This document shows positions 42,524 through 50,432 of a stretch of 64,000 nucleotides of DNA, piece by piece. The DNA comes from Microbacterium sp. NC79 (GTDB lineage Bacteria; Actinomycetota; Actinomycetes; Actinomycetales; Microbacteriaceae). Position 1 is the first letter of the stretch. Every line of letters starts with the position of its first letter. The DNA is taken from assembly GCF_019061125.1 (NCBI RefSeq), contig NZ_JAHQYI010000002.1, positions 62,001 through 126,000 of the forward strand, given 5' to 3'. The notes beneath the pieces are model-generated. The model saw only the letters and a list, made by a program, of their open reading frames with translations, was not told the origin of the DNA and made no database searches. Both the position numbers and the translations under genes were made by a program.

Positions 42524-42541
42524 ACCAAACAAACGCTAGGT
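42524..42541. promoter_or_regulatory. KstR2-type operator 5 (SDR-AKR / ipdAB second copy)
   Basis: The site reads ACCAAACAAACGCTAGGT. It lies between the divergent SDR-AKR and ipdA2B2 operons. Confidence 0.78.
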
Positions 42542-42587
42542 TTGTTGGCAGCGCGAGCTTTGAAAACTCGCATCGAGGGAGTCAAGG

Positions 42588-43451
42588 ATGACCGACAAGA
42601 CAGTGTCGATCGCCGAGGCCATTGCCGGAATTGAAAGCGGCATGACCATCGGTATTGGCGGGTGGGGATCCCGCCGCAAACCCATGGCGTTGGTGCGCGC
42701 ACTCGCGCAGTCCGATGTGACCGACCTCACGGTCGTCGCATTCGGTGGACCCGACGTCGGCCTGCTGGCAGCAGCGGGCAAGATCAAGAAGCTCATCTAC
42801 GGCTTCGTCACGCTGGACTCGATCCCGCTCGACCCGCTGTTCACGCAGGCTCGTGAACGTGGCGCGTTCGATATCGAAGAGTATGACGAGGGCATGTACG
42901 TTGCCGGTCTCCGTGCCGCCAACCAGCGTCTGGACTTCCTGCCTATTCGCGCAGGTCTTGGTTCCGACGTACTGCCCGCCAACCCGCAGCTGAAGCTCGT
43001 CGAGTCGCCGTACTCGGACGAGGTTTACGTCGCGATGAAGGCACTGCCGCTCGACGTTGCACTGGTGCACGTCAACCGCGCAGATGCATCGGGCAACGCC
43101 CAGTTCTTGGGCCCGGACCCGTACTTCGACGACCTGTACGCGATGGCAGCCAAGCGCACCATTGTGTCAACGGAGAAGATCGTTGAGACGAACGAGCTGC
43201 TGAACGAGGGCTCGTTCCACACGCTGCTGTTCAGCCGCATTTACACGTCGGCTGTCGTCGAGGCTCCAAACGGCGCACACTTCACGTCGTGCGAGCCGGA
43301 CTACAACCGCGACGAGGCTTTCCAGAAGCACTACGTCGCATCGGCGAAAGACCCGGAGGCATGGAAGGCGTTCACCGAGCGCTTCCTGTCGACCGATGAG
43401 GCTGGCTACCACGCCGCCGTCGCGAAGTTCCACGAGGAGGCACAGGCATGA
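42588..43451 (+). CDS. ipdA: IpdA, second copy (canonical-looking ring-C hydrolase alpha subunit)
   Basis: The 287-residue protein is closest to mycobacterial IpdA: SGMTIGIGGWGSRRKPMALVRALAQSDVTDLTVVAFGGPDVGLL, IYGFVTLDSIPLDP, EYDEGMYVAGLRAANQRLDFLPIRAGLGSDV, GPDPYFDDLYAMAAKR, VEAPNGAHFTSCEPDYNRDEAFQKHYVAS and FLSTDEAGYHAAVAKF. With IpdB it opens ring C of COCHEA-CoA. Its motifs are more conserved than those of the copy at 24289. It overlaps ipdB by 4 bp and follows operator 5. Confidence 0.93.
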   Translation: MTDKTVSIAEAIAGIESGMTIGIGGWGSRRKPMALVRALAQSDVTDLTVVAFGGPDVGLLAAAGKIKKLIYGFVTLDSIPLDPLFTQARERGAFDIEEYDEGMYVAGLRAANQRLDFLPIRAGLGSDVLPANPQLKLVESPYSDEVYVAMKALPLDVALVHVNRADASGNAQFLGPDPYFDDLYAMAAKRTIVSTEKIVETNELLNEGSFHTLLFSRIYTSAVVEAPNGAHFTSCEPDYNRDEAFQKHYVASAKDPEAWKAFTERFLSTDEAGYHAAVAKFHEEAQA

Positions 43452-44203
43452 CCGATGCAACCATTGCTGAGATCTGCGTTGGCGCCGTCGCCGACACCTA
43501 TCTCGAATCCGGCGAGGTTCTCGCGCACGCTGTCGGCCTGATTCCGGCCATCGGCGCGCGTCTGGCTAAGCTCACGACCGCACCCGACATCGTCCTGAGC
43601 GACGGTGAAGCGTTCTTCATGGCTGAGCCGCCTGCGCTCGGCAAGTCGGCCGCTTCCGGCGGCGTCATCGAGGGCTGGGCACCGTTCCGCCGCATCTTTG
43701 ACATTCTGGCTACCGGCCGTCGTCAGTCGATGATGGGCGCGAGCCAGATCGACGCATTCGGCAACCAGAACATCTCGCTTATCGGCGACTGGAAGACCCC
43801 GAAGCGTCAGCTCATCGGTGTGCGTGGCGCCCCGGGCAACACGGCAAACCACCGCGTTGACTACTGGATCTCGCGCCACTCTGCGCGCATCTTTGTCGAC
43901 AACGTTGACATGGTTTCCGGCGTCGGCAACGACCGCGCACGCGCCGTCGGCGATGTGCTGCGGTTCCACCACCTGGGTGCGATCATCACCAACCTGTGCG
44001 TCTTCGGCTTCGACGCCGACGGCCGCATCATGGTGAAGTCGGTTCACCCGGGCGTTGACCCCGCCGAGGTTGAGCGCGAGACCGGCTTCACGGTCGACGC
44101 CCAGTCGGCTCCGCTGACGCGGGTGCCGAGCGACGAAGAGCTGCGCCTGATCCGGGAGGTCATTGACCCCCGCGGACTGCGCACTCGCGAGGTCGCGAAC
44201 TAA
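43448..44203 (+). CDS. ipdB: IpdB, second copy (canonical-looking beta subunit)
   Basis: The 251-residue protein has IPAIGARLAKLTTAPDIVLSDGEA, PALGKS, IEGWAPFRRIFDILATGRRQSMMGASQIDAFGNQNISLIG, IGVRGAPGNTANHRVDYWI and DMVSGVGNDRA, all as in mycobacterial IpdB. No N-terminal extension is present. It runs convergently into kstR2, overlapping it by 4 bp. Together with IpdA it is the likely main ring-C hydrolase of this strain. Confidence 0.93.
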   Translation: MTDATIAEICVGAVADTYLESGEVLAHAVGLIPAIGARLAKLTTAPDIVLSDGEAFFMAEPPALGKSAASGGVIEGWAPFRRIFDILATGRRQSMMGASQIDAFGNQNISLIGDWKTPKRQLIGVRGAPGNTANHRVDYWISRHSARIFVDNVDMVSGVGNDRARAVGDVLRFHHLGAIITNLCVFGFDADGRIMVKSVHPGVDPAEVERETGFTVDAQSAPLTRVPSDEELRLIREVIDPRGLRTREVAN

Positions 44204-44808
44204 TCCGCGAGGAGCCCGGCGTGAAGCAGGTTCAGCAGGTGGTTGGTGAGGCTCTCGGCGGTGTGACGACCGCCGGGGCGGAACCAACGAACCGTGGACC
44301 ACACCGCATCACGAATGAAGCGGTAGCTGAGCGCCGGGTCCAGTTCCTCACGGAACACGCCGTCATTCTGACCGGCAACGAGAGCAGAAATCCAAATGGT
44401 CTCGATGCGGTTGGACTCTTCGGTCAAAAACTCAAAACCGGGAACAGTCGACAAGAACGCCGACTCCTGCTGGTAAAGCCCAACGGCGTCCGGCTGCTGC
44501 TCGATGGTCTCAAAGGCCACCGCAATGAGGCGGTCAAGCTGAACGCGCGGGTCGGATTCTTCCGTCTGAATGCGCTCCAGCTTTGCCAGCAACGTCGCCA
44601 TGAAGTTACGCAGGATCTCCTGCAGAATCGCTTCCTTCGACGAGAAGTGGTGGTAGAGGCTGCCCGACAGAATGCCAGCTTCATCGGCAATGTCGCGAAC
44701 AGTGGTCGCCGAGTAGCCACGGCGGGCAATCAGGTGAGCGGCAATCGCCATGATTTGGTCGCGGCGCTCCGAACTCTGGTCGTTGCGGGTTCGCGTTCCT
44801 ACTGGCAT
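44200..44808 (-). CDS. kstR2: KstR2-like TetR repressor of steroid ring C/D genes
   Basis: The 202-residue regulator closely follows KstR2 from memory: RRGYSATTVRDIADEAGILSGSLYHHFSSKEAILQEILRNFM in the HTH, and a ligand domain with AFETIEQQPDAVGLYQQES and YRFIRDAVWSTVRWFRPGGRHTAESL. KstR2 is released by HIP-CoA, the product of FadD3. Here it is divergent from fadD3, with operator 6 between them, so autoregulation is likely. I infer it binds all eleven 18-bp palindromes in the window. Confidence 0.93.
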   Translation of the reverse strand: MPVGTRTRNDQSSERRDQIMAIAAHLIARRGYSATTVRDIADEAGILSGSLYHHFSSKEAILQEILRNFMATLLAKLERIQTEESDPRVQLDRLIAVAFETIEQQPDAVGLYQQESAFLSTVPGFEFLTEESNRIETIWISALVAGQNDGVFREELDPALSYRFIRDAVWSTVRWFRPGGRHTAESLTNHLLNLLHAGLLAD

Positions 44809-44828
44809 GTCTTATCTCCTACACCTTC

Positions 44829-44846
44829 ACCAAGCGTTTGTTCAAC
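44829..44846. promoter_or_regulatory. KstR2-type operator 6 (kstR2 / fadD3)
   Basis: The site reads ACCAAGCGTTTGTTCAAC. Its left half is perfect and the right half is weaker. It lies 20 bp before the kstR2 start and 71 bp before fadD3. Confidence 0.7.
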
Positions 44847-44917
44847 TTCAGTTCTACCACCGAAGTGGCGTAAATCCTCCGCATACGCTACACAGAAACT
44901 TCCAAGAAAGGGCAACG

Positions 44918-46531
44918 ATGTCCCACTTTTTGTCTCGTGCTGACACGATTCCCGCGCTCCTCGCTGAGAAGGCTGCGCTCGGAGATCACCCTGCAATCGT
45001 CGACGGCGACGTGCGGATCAGCTACGCAGAACTCAAGGAAAAGGCCGACGCTGTAGGCCGCGCATTCATCGCGGCAGGCGTCGAGCACGGTGACCGTGTT
45101 GCCATTTGGATTCCCAACCGTGCAGAATTCATTCTCGCAATGTTGGGCGCTCAGTCCGTCGGCGCAGCGGTGGTTCCGCTCAACACGCGCTACACCGGAC
45201 ACGAAGCCGCCTACATCCTGAACCGCTCGCGTGCGACGGCCATCGTGCTCAACAATGGCTTCCTCGGCAAAAACTACTCCGCCATGTTGCGCGAGGGAGC
45301 CCTCGAAGCCGGAACCGATGGTTCCGTCGTCGTCGGCATTCCGTCGCTCAAGGTGGTCGTCAGCGTCGACGACGACATGCACGACGATGCGACCGTCGCA
45401 TGGGATGAGTTTGTCGCCAGCGGAACCTCGGTGAGCGATGCGGCGCTGCAGGCACGTCTCGAGGCGGTCACGGCAGACGACATGGTCGACATGTTGTTCA
45501 CGTCGGGAACGACGGGCAACCCTAAGGGCGTCATGTGCTCGCACCGTCAGACCACCCAGATTGCGTACTCGTGGGCGCTCGGCGCAGACCTCACGCCAGA
45601 AGACCGCTACGGCATCGTGAACCCGATGTTCCACGGCTTTGGATACAAGGCGGGGCTCACGTCGTCGCTCATCGCGGGCGCGACCGTGTACCCGCTGCAG
45701 GTCTTCGAACCGGTTGCACTGATGCAGCTCATTGAGACAGAACGCATCAGCGTGCTGCCGGGTGTGCCGACGATCTTCACGACGCTGATCGATCACCCCG
45801 ACCGCGAAAAGTACGACCTGTCTTCGCTGCGCTTTGCGGTTGCTGGCGCGACGGCTGCTCCCGAGACGCTGTTCCACGACATGGTCAACAAGCTCGGCTT
45901 TGAGCGTGTCGCGCAGGCCTACGGCCTCACCGAGTGCCTGGTTGCGACGTTCTCCCGCAAGGGTGAGTCGCTCGAGCACACCGCGACGACGACCGGGCCC
46001 GCTGTCTACGGCCTCGAAATCCGCACCATCAACCCGGACGGCACCGACGCGGGCCTGAACGAAGACGGCGAGATTCTCATCCGCGGCGGCAGTGTCATGA
46101 TGGGCTACTTCGAAGACCCGGAGGCCACCGCCAAGGCGCTCGACGCCGACGGCTGGCTGCACACCGGCGACATCGGCCAGCTCGACGAACACGGCTGCCT
46201 GAAGATCACCGATCGCATCAAAGACATGTTCATCGTCGGCGGGTTCAACGTGTACCCCGCCGAGGTGGAGAACGTGCTGCGCAAGCACCCAGCGATCAAC
46301 GAGTCGGCCGTCATCGGCGTCGAGGACCCGCGCCTCGGCACGGTCGGCCGCGCGTACGTCGCTGTGCTGCAGGCCGCCGAGAAGCCCACCGTCGAAGAGC
46401 TGGACGCCTTCTGCCGCCAGCGCCTCGCCAACTTCAAGGTGCCACGCGAGTTCGTTTTCGTTGACGAGTTCCCTCGCAACGCGACGGGCAAGATCCTCAA
46501 GGGTGAACTGCGCGAATCCGCATCGGCATAA
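44918..46531 (+). CDS. fadD3: FadD3-like HIP-CoA ligase
   Basis: The 537-residue adenylate-forming enzyme has the phosphate loop LFTSGTTGNPKG, AYGLTECLVATF, GWLHTGDIGQLDE, the hinge DRIKDMFIVGGFNVYPAEVE and the catalytic lysine in PRNATGKILKGEL. FadD3 activates HIP (the indanedione propanoate left after ring A/B loss) with CoA and ATP, producing the inducer of KstR2. ATG 44918 has AAAGGG upstream; the longer frame to 44750 covers kstR2. It is divergent from kstR2 and ends in a terminator. Confidence 0.9.
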   Translation: MSHFLSRADTIPALLAEKAALGDHPAIVDGDVRISYAELKEKADAVGRAFIAAGVEHGDRVAIWIPNRAEFILAMLGAQSVGAAVVPLNTRYTGHEAAYILNRSRATAIVLNNGFLGKNYSAMLREGALEAGTDGSVVVGIPSLKVVVSVDDDMHDDATVAWDEFVASGTSVSDAALQARLEAVTADDMVDMLFTSGTTGNPKGVMCSHRQTTQIAYSWALGADLTPEDRYGIVNPMFHGFGYKAGLTSSLIAGATVYPLQVFEPVALMQLIETERISVLPGVPTIFTTLIDHPDREKYDLSSLRFAVAGATAAPETLFHDMVNKLGFERVAQAYGLTECLVATFSRKGESLEHTATTTGPAVYGLEIRTINPDGTDAGLNEDGEILIRGGSVMMGYFEDPEATAKALDADGWLHTGDIGQLDEHGCLKITDRIKDMFIVGGFNVYPAEVENVLRKHPAINESAVIGVEDPRLGTVGRAYVAVLQAAEKPTVEELDAFCRQRLANFKVPREFVFVDEFPRNATGKILKGELRESASA

Positions 46532-46543
46532 CCCGTTTTTCTC

Positions 46544-46587
46544 GGCTCCGGAACCATCCCCTGCATCTGCAGGGAGGTTCCGGAGCC
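46544..46587 (+). terminator. Terminator of fadD3
   Basis: GGCTCCGGAACC and GGTTCCGGAGCC form a 12-bp stem; a second small stem CCCTGCA/TGCAGGG stacks in the loop. TTTTGCTT follows. Confidence 0.92.
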
Positions 46588-46628
46588 TTTTGCTTGACGC
46601 AGATCGCGGAAGCCAAGAGGCTTGAGGA

Positions 46629-47258
46629 ATGCGACATGCAGATGACCGCCGCCGAGAGCACATGAAGGTGCTGGAGCTGGGCACCGGGGCTCTGGTGTCA
46701 GACCTTATCCCCCGCACGCATGCTGATCTGCGGATTGCTCGGGTGTTCTTTCCGTTCGAGACGAAGGACGGGGAGCTGGTGCCGTGGACAAGGTTCGTCC
46801 CCGGCGACACCGCGTTCTCGGCGAGCACGACGTGGCGTGATCTGCTGGAATCTGCGGGGCAAGACCCGGCGAGCTACAACGCAGCCAGCGGCCAGCTCGA
46901 TGAGCGCACCGCCGAAGGGCTGCGCGAACTCATCGGCGACCTCACCATGACCGGTCTCATGTGGCGCGGATACTGGGGAACATTGGGCGAACCCGACTAC
47001 CTCGCGACGACGTGGAGCAACAGCACCGAGGTGTACGTCTCTCGCCGCTTCACTGCCGACTTCATTCGAGCTGGCATGCAGGTTCCGGAGTTCGCGTGGG
47101 ACGATGAGGGCCGCCTCGCGTGGGGTGGATTCTTGTACCCAGATTCGCTCGCCGTCGCTGTCGAACCCGCGCGTCTCGACGCGCTCTATGGTTCCGGTCT
47201 TCTCACCGCCACCGGCGCCCGCCCCGACGACACGATGCCGGCCAGCTCAGGCGACTAA
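46629..47258 (+). CDS. Conserved hypothetical protein, unknown function
   Basis: The 209-residue protein has no signal, membrane helix or motif I recognise. It contains HADLRIARVFFPFETKDGELVPWTRFVPGDTAFSASTTWRDLL and ends with a Gly/Ala-rich tail. GAGG precedes ATG 46629; an internal ATG at 46662 (MKVLELGTGALVSDLI) is an alternative start. It lies after the fadD3 terminator with no operator. Codon usage looks like that of its neighbours, which supports coding. No function is proposed. Confidence 0.68.
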   Translation: MRHADDRRREHMKVLELGTGALVSDLIPRTHADLRIARVFFPFETKDGELVPWTRFVPGDTAFSASTTWRDLLESAGQDPASYNAASGQLDERTAEGLRELIGDLTMTGLMWRGYWGTLGEPDYLATTWSNSTEVYVSRRFTADFIRAGMQVPEFAWDDEGRLAWGGFLYPDSLAVAVEPARLDALYGSGLLTATGARPDDTMPASSGD

Positions 47259-47377
47259 CCACGCCCGGCTTCACTCAGGCACCCACCCCCGGCGTCCGCC
47301 TGCACCAACCCGAGTACGGCCTGCACCCGAGTACCGCCTGCGCCCCAGCCCGAGCACGGCCTGCACCCCACCTGCAT

Positions 47378-47461
47378 CCTGTTCTGCACGACGAGATTCG
47401 CCCGCCCGGCCGACACGCCGCGATTATCGGCGTCGCTGGCGCATCCACCGTGCACAACAGG
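47378..47461. repeat. About 84-bp palindromic intergenic repeat, copy 3
   Basis: The ends CCTGTTCTGCACGACGA and ACCGTGCACAACAGG are inverted repeats, and the middle CGACACGCCGCGATTATCGGC aligns without gaps to copy 2. It abuts the terminator that follows. Before it (47300-47377) lie degenerate CGAGTACGGCCTGCACC direct repeats. Confidence 0.72.
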
Positions 47462-47465
47462 AAAA

Positions 47466-47504
47466 GCCGTCGGTCTCGGGCTGAAACAGACCGAGACCGA
47501 CGGC
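47466..47504 (-). terminator. Terminator of the SDR-thiolase-SDR operon
   Basis: GCCGTCGGTCTCGG and CCGAGACCGACGGC form a perfect 14-bp stem with an 11-nt loop. TTTTC follows on the minus strand. It is 12 bp beyond the SDR stop. Confidence 0.92.
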
Positions 47505-47516
47505 AGAAAACAGAGG

Positions 47517-48368
47517 CTAAACCTGCATTGCTGGCGCGCCAGCGCCGAGACCGACAGGGGCCAAGCCAACCGACAATCGACCGGCGAGGGCTTCGTCAAT
47601 CGTGTCGAGGTTCCAATCGCGCCCAGGAACGGCGTGCGTAAACGCGGGCGGCGCCATGAGCGCCAGCTGCGTGCCGTCCGCACGAAGTACCTGACCGTTC
47701 AACGCGGCCGAGCGGTCAGACAGCAGGTAGACGGCAGCCGGTGCAATCGCGTCAGCCGCGCCGCCCTTGCCTGCGTCGTCCCCACCCATCTCGTTGCTCA
47801 TGTCAGTCCACGCAAGCGGCGCGAGCGCGTTCACGCGCACGCCGATCTTCGCACCCTCAAGCGCCCACCCGTAGGTGAGGCCCAAAACGGCGGCCTTCGT
47901 CGCGCCGTACAGGGCGAGACGATCGGAACCAAGGAGGGCTCCCGACACGATGTTGACGATCGCGCCGCCACGGCCAGACATTGCACGCATCGCGGCGGTG
48001 CCACAGTTGATGACTCCGGTGACGTTGGTGTCGATGGTGTGACGAATCGTCGCGGCGTCCTGCTCGGTCGCGAGACCAGGGCTCAAGATTCCGGCGTTGT
48101 TGATGAGTCCGTCAACGGTCCCGAACGCGTCACGGCACAACTGCACGAGTGCTTCACCGGTTCCGGCTGCCGAGACGCTCGCGGCGTGCGATACGGCATA
48201 GCCGCCGCCGATCGCAATCTCTGAAGCGACCGCTGCCGCCCCGACAGCGTCAATGTCGGCAACCACGACCGCGGCGCCCTGTTGGGCGGCCGCGATCGCG
48301 TATGCGCGTCCGAGACCCCGCGCCGCTCCGGTCACAATGACGGCGCGATCTTCGAGGGCTCTTGTCAT
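47517..48368 (-). CDS. Short-chain dehydrogenase/reductase
   Basis: The 283-residue SDR has TGAARGLGRAYAIAAAQQGA, NNAGILSPGL, S in VNIVSGALLGS, YGATK and a long C-terminal tail with HAVPGRDWNLDTIDEAL, similar in layout to multifunctional hydroxyacyl-CoA dehydrogenase domains. ATG 48368 overlaps the thiolase stop (TAATG). It is third in an operon with an Rv3549c-like SDR and a thiolase, which suggests the hydroxyacyl-CoA step of one beta-oxidation turn. Confidence 0.86.
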   Translation of the reverse strand: MTRALEDRAVIVTGAARGLGRAYAIAAAQQGAAVVVADIDAVGAAAVASEIAIGGGYAVSHAASVSAAGTGEALVQLCRDAFGTVDGLINNAGILSPGLATEQDAATIRHTIDTNVTGVINCGTAAMRAMSGRGGAIVNIVSGALLGSDRLALYGATKAAVLGLTYGWALEGAKIGVRVNALAPLAWTDMSNEMGGDDAGKGGAADAIAPAAVYLLSDRSAALNGQVLRADGTQLALMAPPAFTHAVPGRDWNLDTIDEALAGRLSVGLAPVGLGAGAPAMQV

Positions 48369-49588
48369 TAGCTGAGGCGTTCGAGAATCATGGCCATACC
48401 CTGGCCACCAGCAACACACATCGTCTCAAGTGCGAACTGCTCATCGCGCTCCTGCAGAGCGTGAATCGCGGTCGTCGTGATGCGCGCACCGGTCATACCA
48501 AACGGGTGGCCGAGCGCGATGGCGCCACCGTTGACGTTGACCTTGTCAGCGTCGATACCGATGTCGTCGATGGAGGGCAGCACCTGGGCGGCGAACGCCT
48601 CGTTGATCTCCATGATGTCCATGTCACCGATCGACATCTTTGCGTTCGCGAGCGCCTGCTGTACAGCGCCGACCGGGCCGAGACCCATGATTTCAGCGCT
48701 CACCGACGAAACACCGGTGGACACAATACGAGCCAGCGGCGTCAGGCCAAGCTCCTTCGCACGCACGTCACTCATGATGACGAGAGCTGCGGCACCGTCG
48801 TTGAGCGGGCAGCAGTTGGCGGCGGTGACGGTGCCGTCAGCGCGGAACACCGGCTGCAGACCCGAGATGCCTTCCAGCGTGACGCCGGCACGCGGGCCGT
48901 CGTCAGTGGACACGATGGTTCCGTCGCCCAGCGTGACGGGCGTGATGTCCTTCTCCCAGAAGCCGCGCGCCTTGGCGGCTTCTGCGCGGTTCTGCGAGCG
49001 CACAGCCCACTCATCCTGAGCCTGGCGCGACACCGAGCGGAGACCGGCAACGTTCTCAGCGGTCTCGCCCATCGCAATGTAAATGTCGGGGCGGTCGCCG
49101 CGCTCGCGTGGGTCGCTCCAGACGAAGCCGGGGGTCTGCGCGTTGGCAGCGGTGCGCTCCATCTCAGCAGCCCATGCCGGGTGCTTCGTGTTCTCCATGC
49201 CGTCAGCCTTGCCCAGGCCGAAGCGGGAAACGGCCTCGACACCAGCAGAGATGAAGACGTCGCCTTCACCGGCCTTGATCGCGTGGAAAGCCATGCGCGA
49301 GGTCTGCAACGACGACGAGCAGTAACGCTGAACGGTCACGCCAGGAACGGTGTCCAGGCCAATCTGCTGTGCCACGATGCGCGCGATGTTGTAACCCTGC
49401 TCGCCCGCGGGCTGAGCGTTACCCATCATCAGGTCAACGACCGTGGTGGGGTCAAGCTCCGGAACCGCGGCGAGAGCGGCGCGCACCATTTGCGACGCAA
49501 GGTCGTCGGCGCGCATGTCCTTAAGAGATCCCTTGAACGCGCGGCCAATTGGCGAGCGAACAGCGGAGACGATGACGGCTTCAGGCAT
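48368..49588 (-). CDS. Thiolase (acetyl-CoA acetyltransferase family), second in the island
   Basis: The 406-residue thiolase has EAVIVSAVRSPIGRAFKGSLKDMRADDL, nucleophile C90 in VQRYCSSSLQT, GVEAVSRFG, EINEAFAAQVL, the histidine in GGAIALGHPFG and the second cysteine CVAGGQGMAMI. It differs clearly from FadA6 and would cleave another beta-keto CoA ester. ATG 49588 has AAAGGG upstream and overlaps the SDR before it by 8 bp; the frame to 49924 is too long. Substrate unknown. Confidence 0.9.
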   Translation of the reverse strand: MPEAVIVSAVRSPIGRAFKGSLKDMRADDLASQMVRAALAAVPELDPTTVVDLMMGNAQPAGEQGYNIARIVAQQIGLDTVPGVTVQRYCSSSLQTSRMAFHAIKAGEGDVFISAGVEAVSRFGLGKADGMENTKHPAWAAEMERTAANAQTPGFVWSDPRERGDRPDIYIAMGETAENVAGLRSVSRQAQDEWAVRSQNRAEAAKARGFWEKDITPVTLGDGTIVSTDDGPRAGVTLEGISGLQPVFRADGTVTAANCCPLNDGAAALVIMSDVRAKELGLTPLARIVSTGVSSVSAEIMGLGPVGAVQQALANAKMSIGDMDIMEINEAFAAQVLPSIDDIGIDADKVNVNGGAIALGHPFGMTGARITTTAIHALQERDEQFALETMCVAGGQGMAMILERLS

Positions 49589-50369
49589 CTTCTGCCCTTT
49601 CTGCGGGGAACGCATCAGCGTTCGGGGTGTGAGCGAGGAAGGCGGGCCATTCGCCGCCGCCGTCGACATTGAGGATGGCGCCTGTCGTGTGCGAAGACAG
49701 GTCAGACGCGAGCATGACACATGTTGCACCAAGCTCAAGCGGGTTTGCCAGGCGCCCCCGCGGGATTGTGGCGGCAACCCCGGCAAGCTGCTCAGGGGTT
49801 CCGTAGTGTCCATCAGCTGACTCCGTGCCCACGAGGCCCGAGCTAATGGCGTTGACGCGAATGCGCGGCGCCCATTCAGCGCCAAGCGATCGGGTGAGGT
49901 TTTCCAGCGCTGCCTTCGCCGCACCGTACACGGCGGTACCGGGGCTGGGGCGACGAGCAGAAATCGACGTGATGTTCACGACGTTGCCGCCGGTCTTCTC
50001 CAGGTGCGGGTACGCCGCGTGGCATGCGTACGAGGCGGAGAAGAAGTTAATCTCCATGATCGCCTTCTGGTAGCGCGGCGATCCGTCTTTGAAAGCCGAG
50101 AAGGGCGATCCGCCCACGTTGTTCACGAGCACATCGAGGCGCCCGTGGCGCTCAGCGATACCGTCGATCCATGCCGCCACCTGCTCAGCGTCACGCACGT
50201 CAACGGCGGTGAAAGCGGCGGAACCAATGGGTGTCTCTGGCGCCGTGCGCGCGCAGTACTCAACGGTTGCGCCCGCTTCAAGAAAACGGGTGACGATTCC
50301 TCGTCCGACACCCTTGCTGCCACCGGTGATGGCAACAACCTTGCCGGTGAAGTCCAATGCGATACTCAC
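49581..50369 (-). CDS. Rv3549c-like SDR
   Basis: The 262-residue SDR resembles the KstR2-regulon protein Rv3549c: GIALDFTGKVV-like SIALDFTGKVVAITGGSKGVGRGI, DVRDAEQVAAWIDGIAERHGRLDVLVNNVGGSPF, VNITSISARRPSPGTAVYGAAKAALENLTRSLGAEWAPRIRVNA and the GGGEWPAFLA end. Active site is S and YGAAK. It begins with GTG preceded by AAGGAGG. It leads the operon with a thiolase and another SDR and diverges from the SDR at 50433 across operator 7. Confidence 0.88.
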   Translation of the reverse strand: MSIALDFTGKVVAITGGSKGVGRGIVTRFLEAGATVEYCARTAPETPIGSAAFTAVDVRDAEQVAAWIDGIAERHGRLDVLVNNVGGSPFSAFKDGSPRYQKAIMEINFFSASYACHAAYPHLEKTGGNVVNITSISARRPSPGTAVYGAAKAALENLTRSLGAEWAPRIRVNAISSGLVGTESADGHYGTPEQLAGVAATIPRGRLANPLELGATCVMLASDLSSHTTGAILNVDGGGEWPAFLAHTPNADAFPAERAEDA

Positions 50370-50407
50370 GCGTCCTCCTTGCGCATCTTTGCGTCCCTTC
50401 CGAGGCT

Positions 50408-50425
50408 ACCAAACAAATGCTAGGT
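50408..50425. promoter_or_regulatory. KstR2-type operator 7 (Rv3549c-like / SDR)
   Basis: The site reads ACCAAACAAATGCTAGGT. It lies 7 bp before the ATG of the plus-strand SDR, so a bound repressor would also cover its ribosome or transcription start. Confidence 0.8.
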
Positions 50426-50432
50426 TGTGTGA

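Noticed and set aside
42588..44203. Ordinary acetate/glutaconate CoA-transferase
   Set aside because: The GWGSRRKPMALVRAL start, DEGM, LPIRAGLGS and PYFDDLY motifs and the kstR2/fadD3 neighbours point to IpdAB rather than a true CoA-transferase.
44888..46828. 646-codon open frame on the minus strand opposite fadD3
   Set aside because: It is an antisense shadow of a GC-rich gene. fadD3 has all adenylate-forming motifs, while the antisense product has none and no ribosome site.
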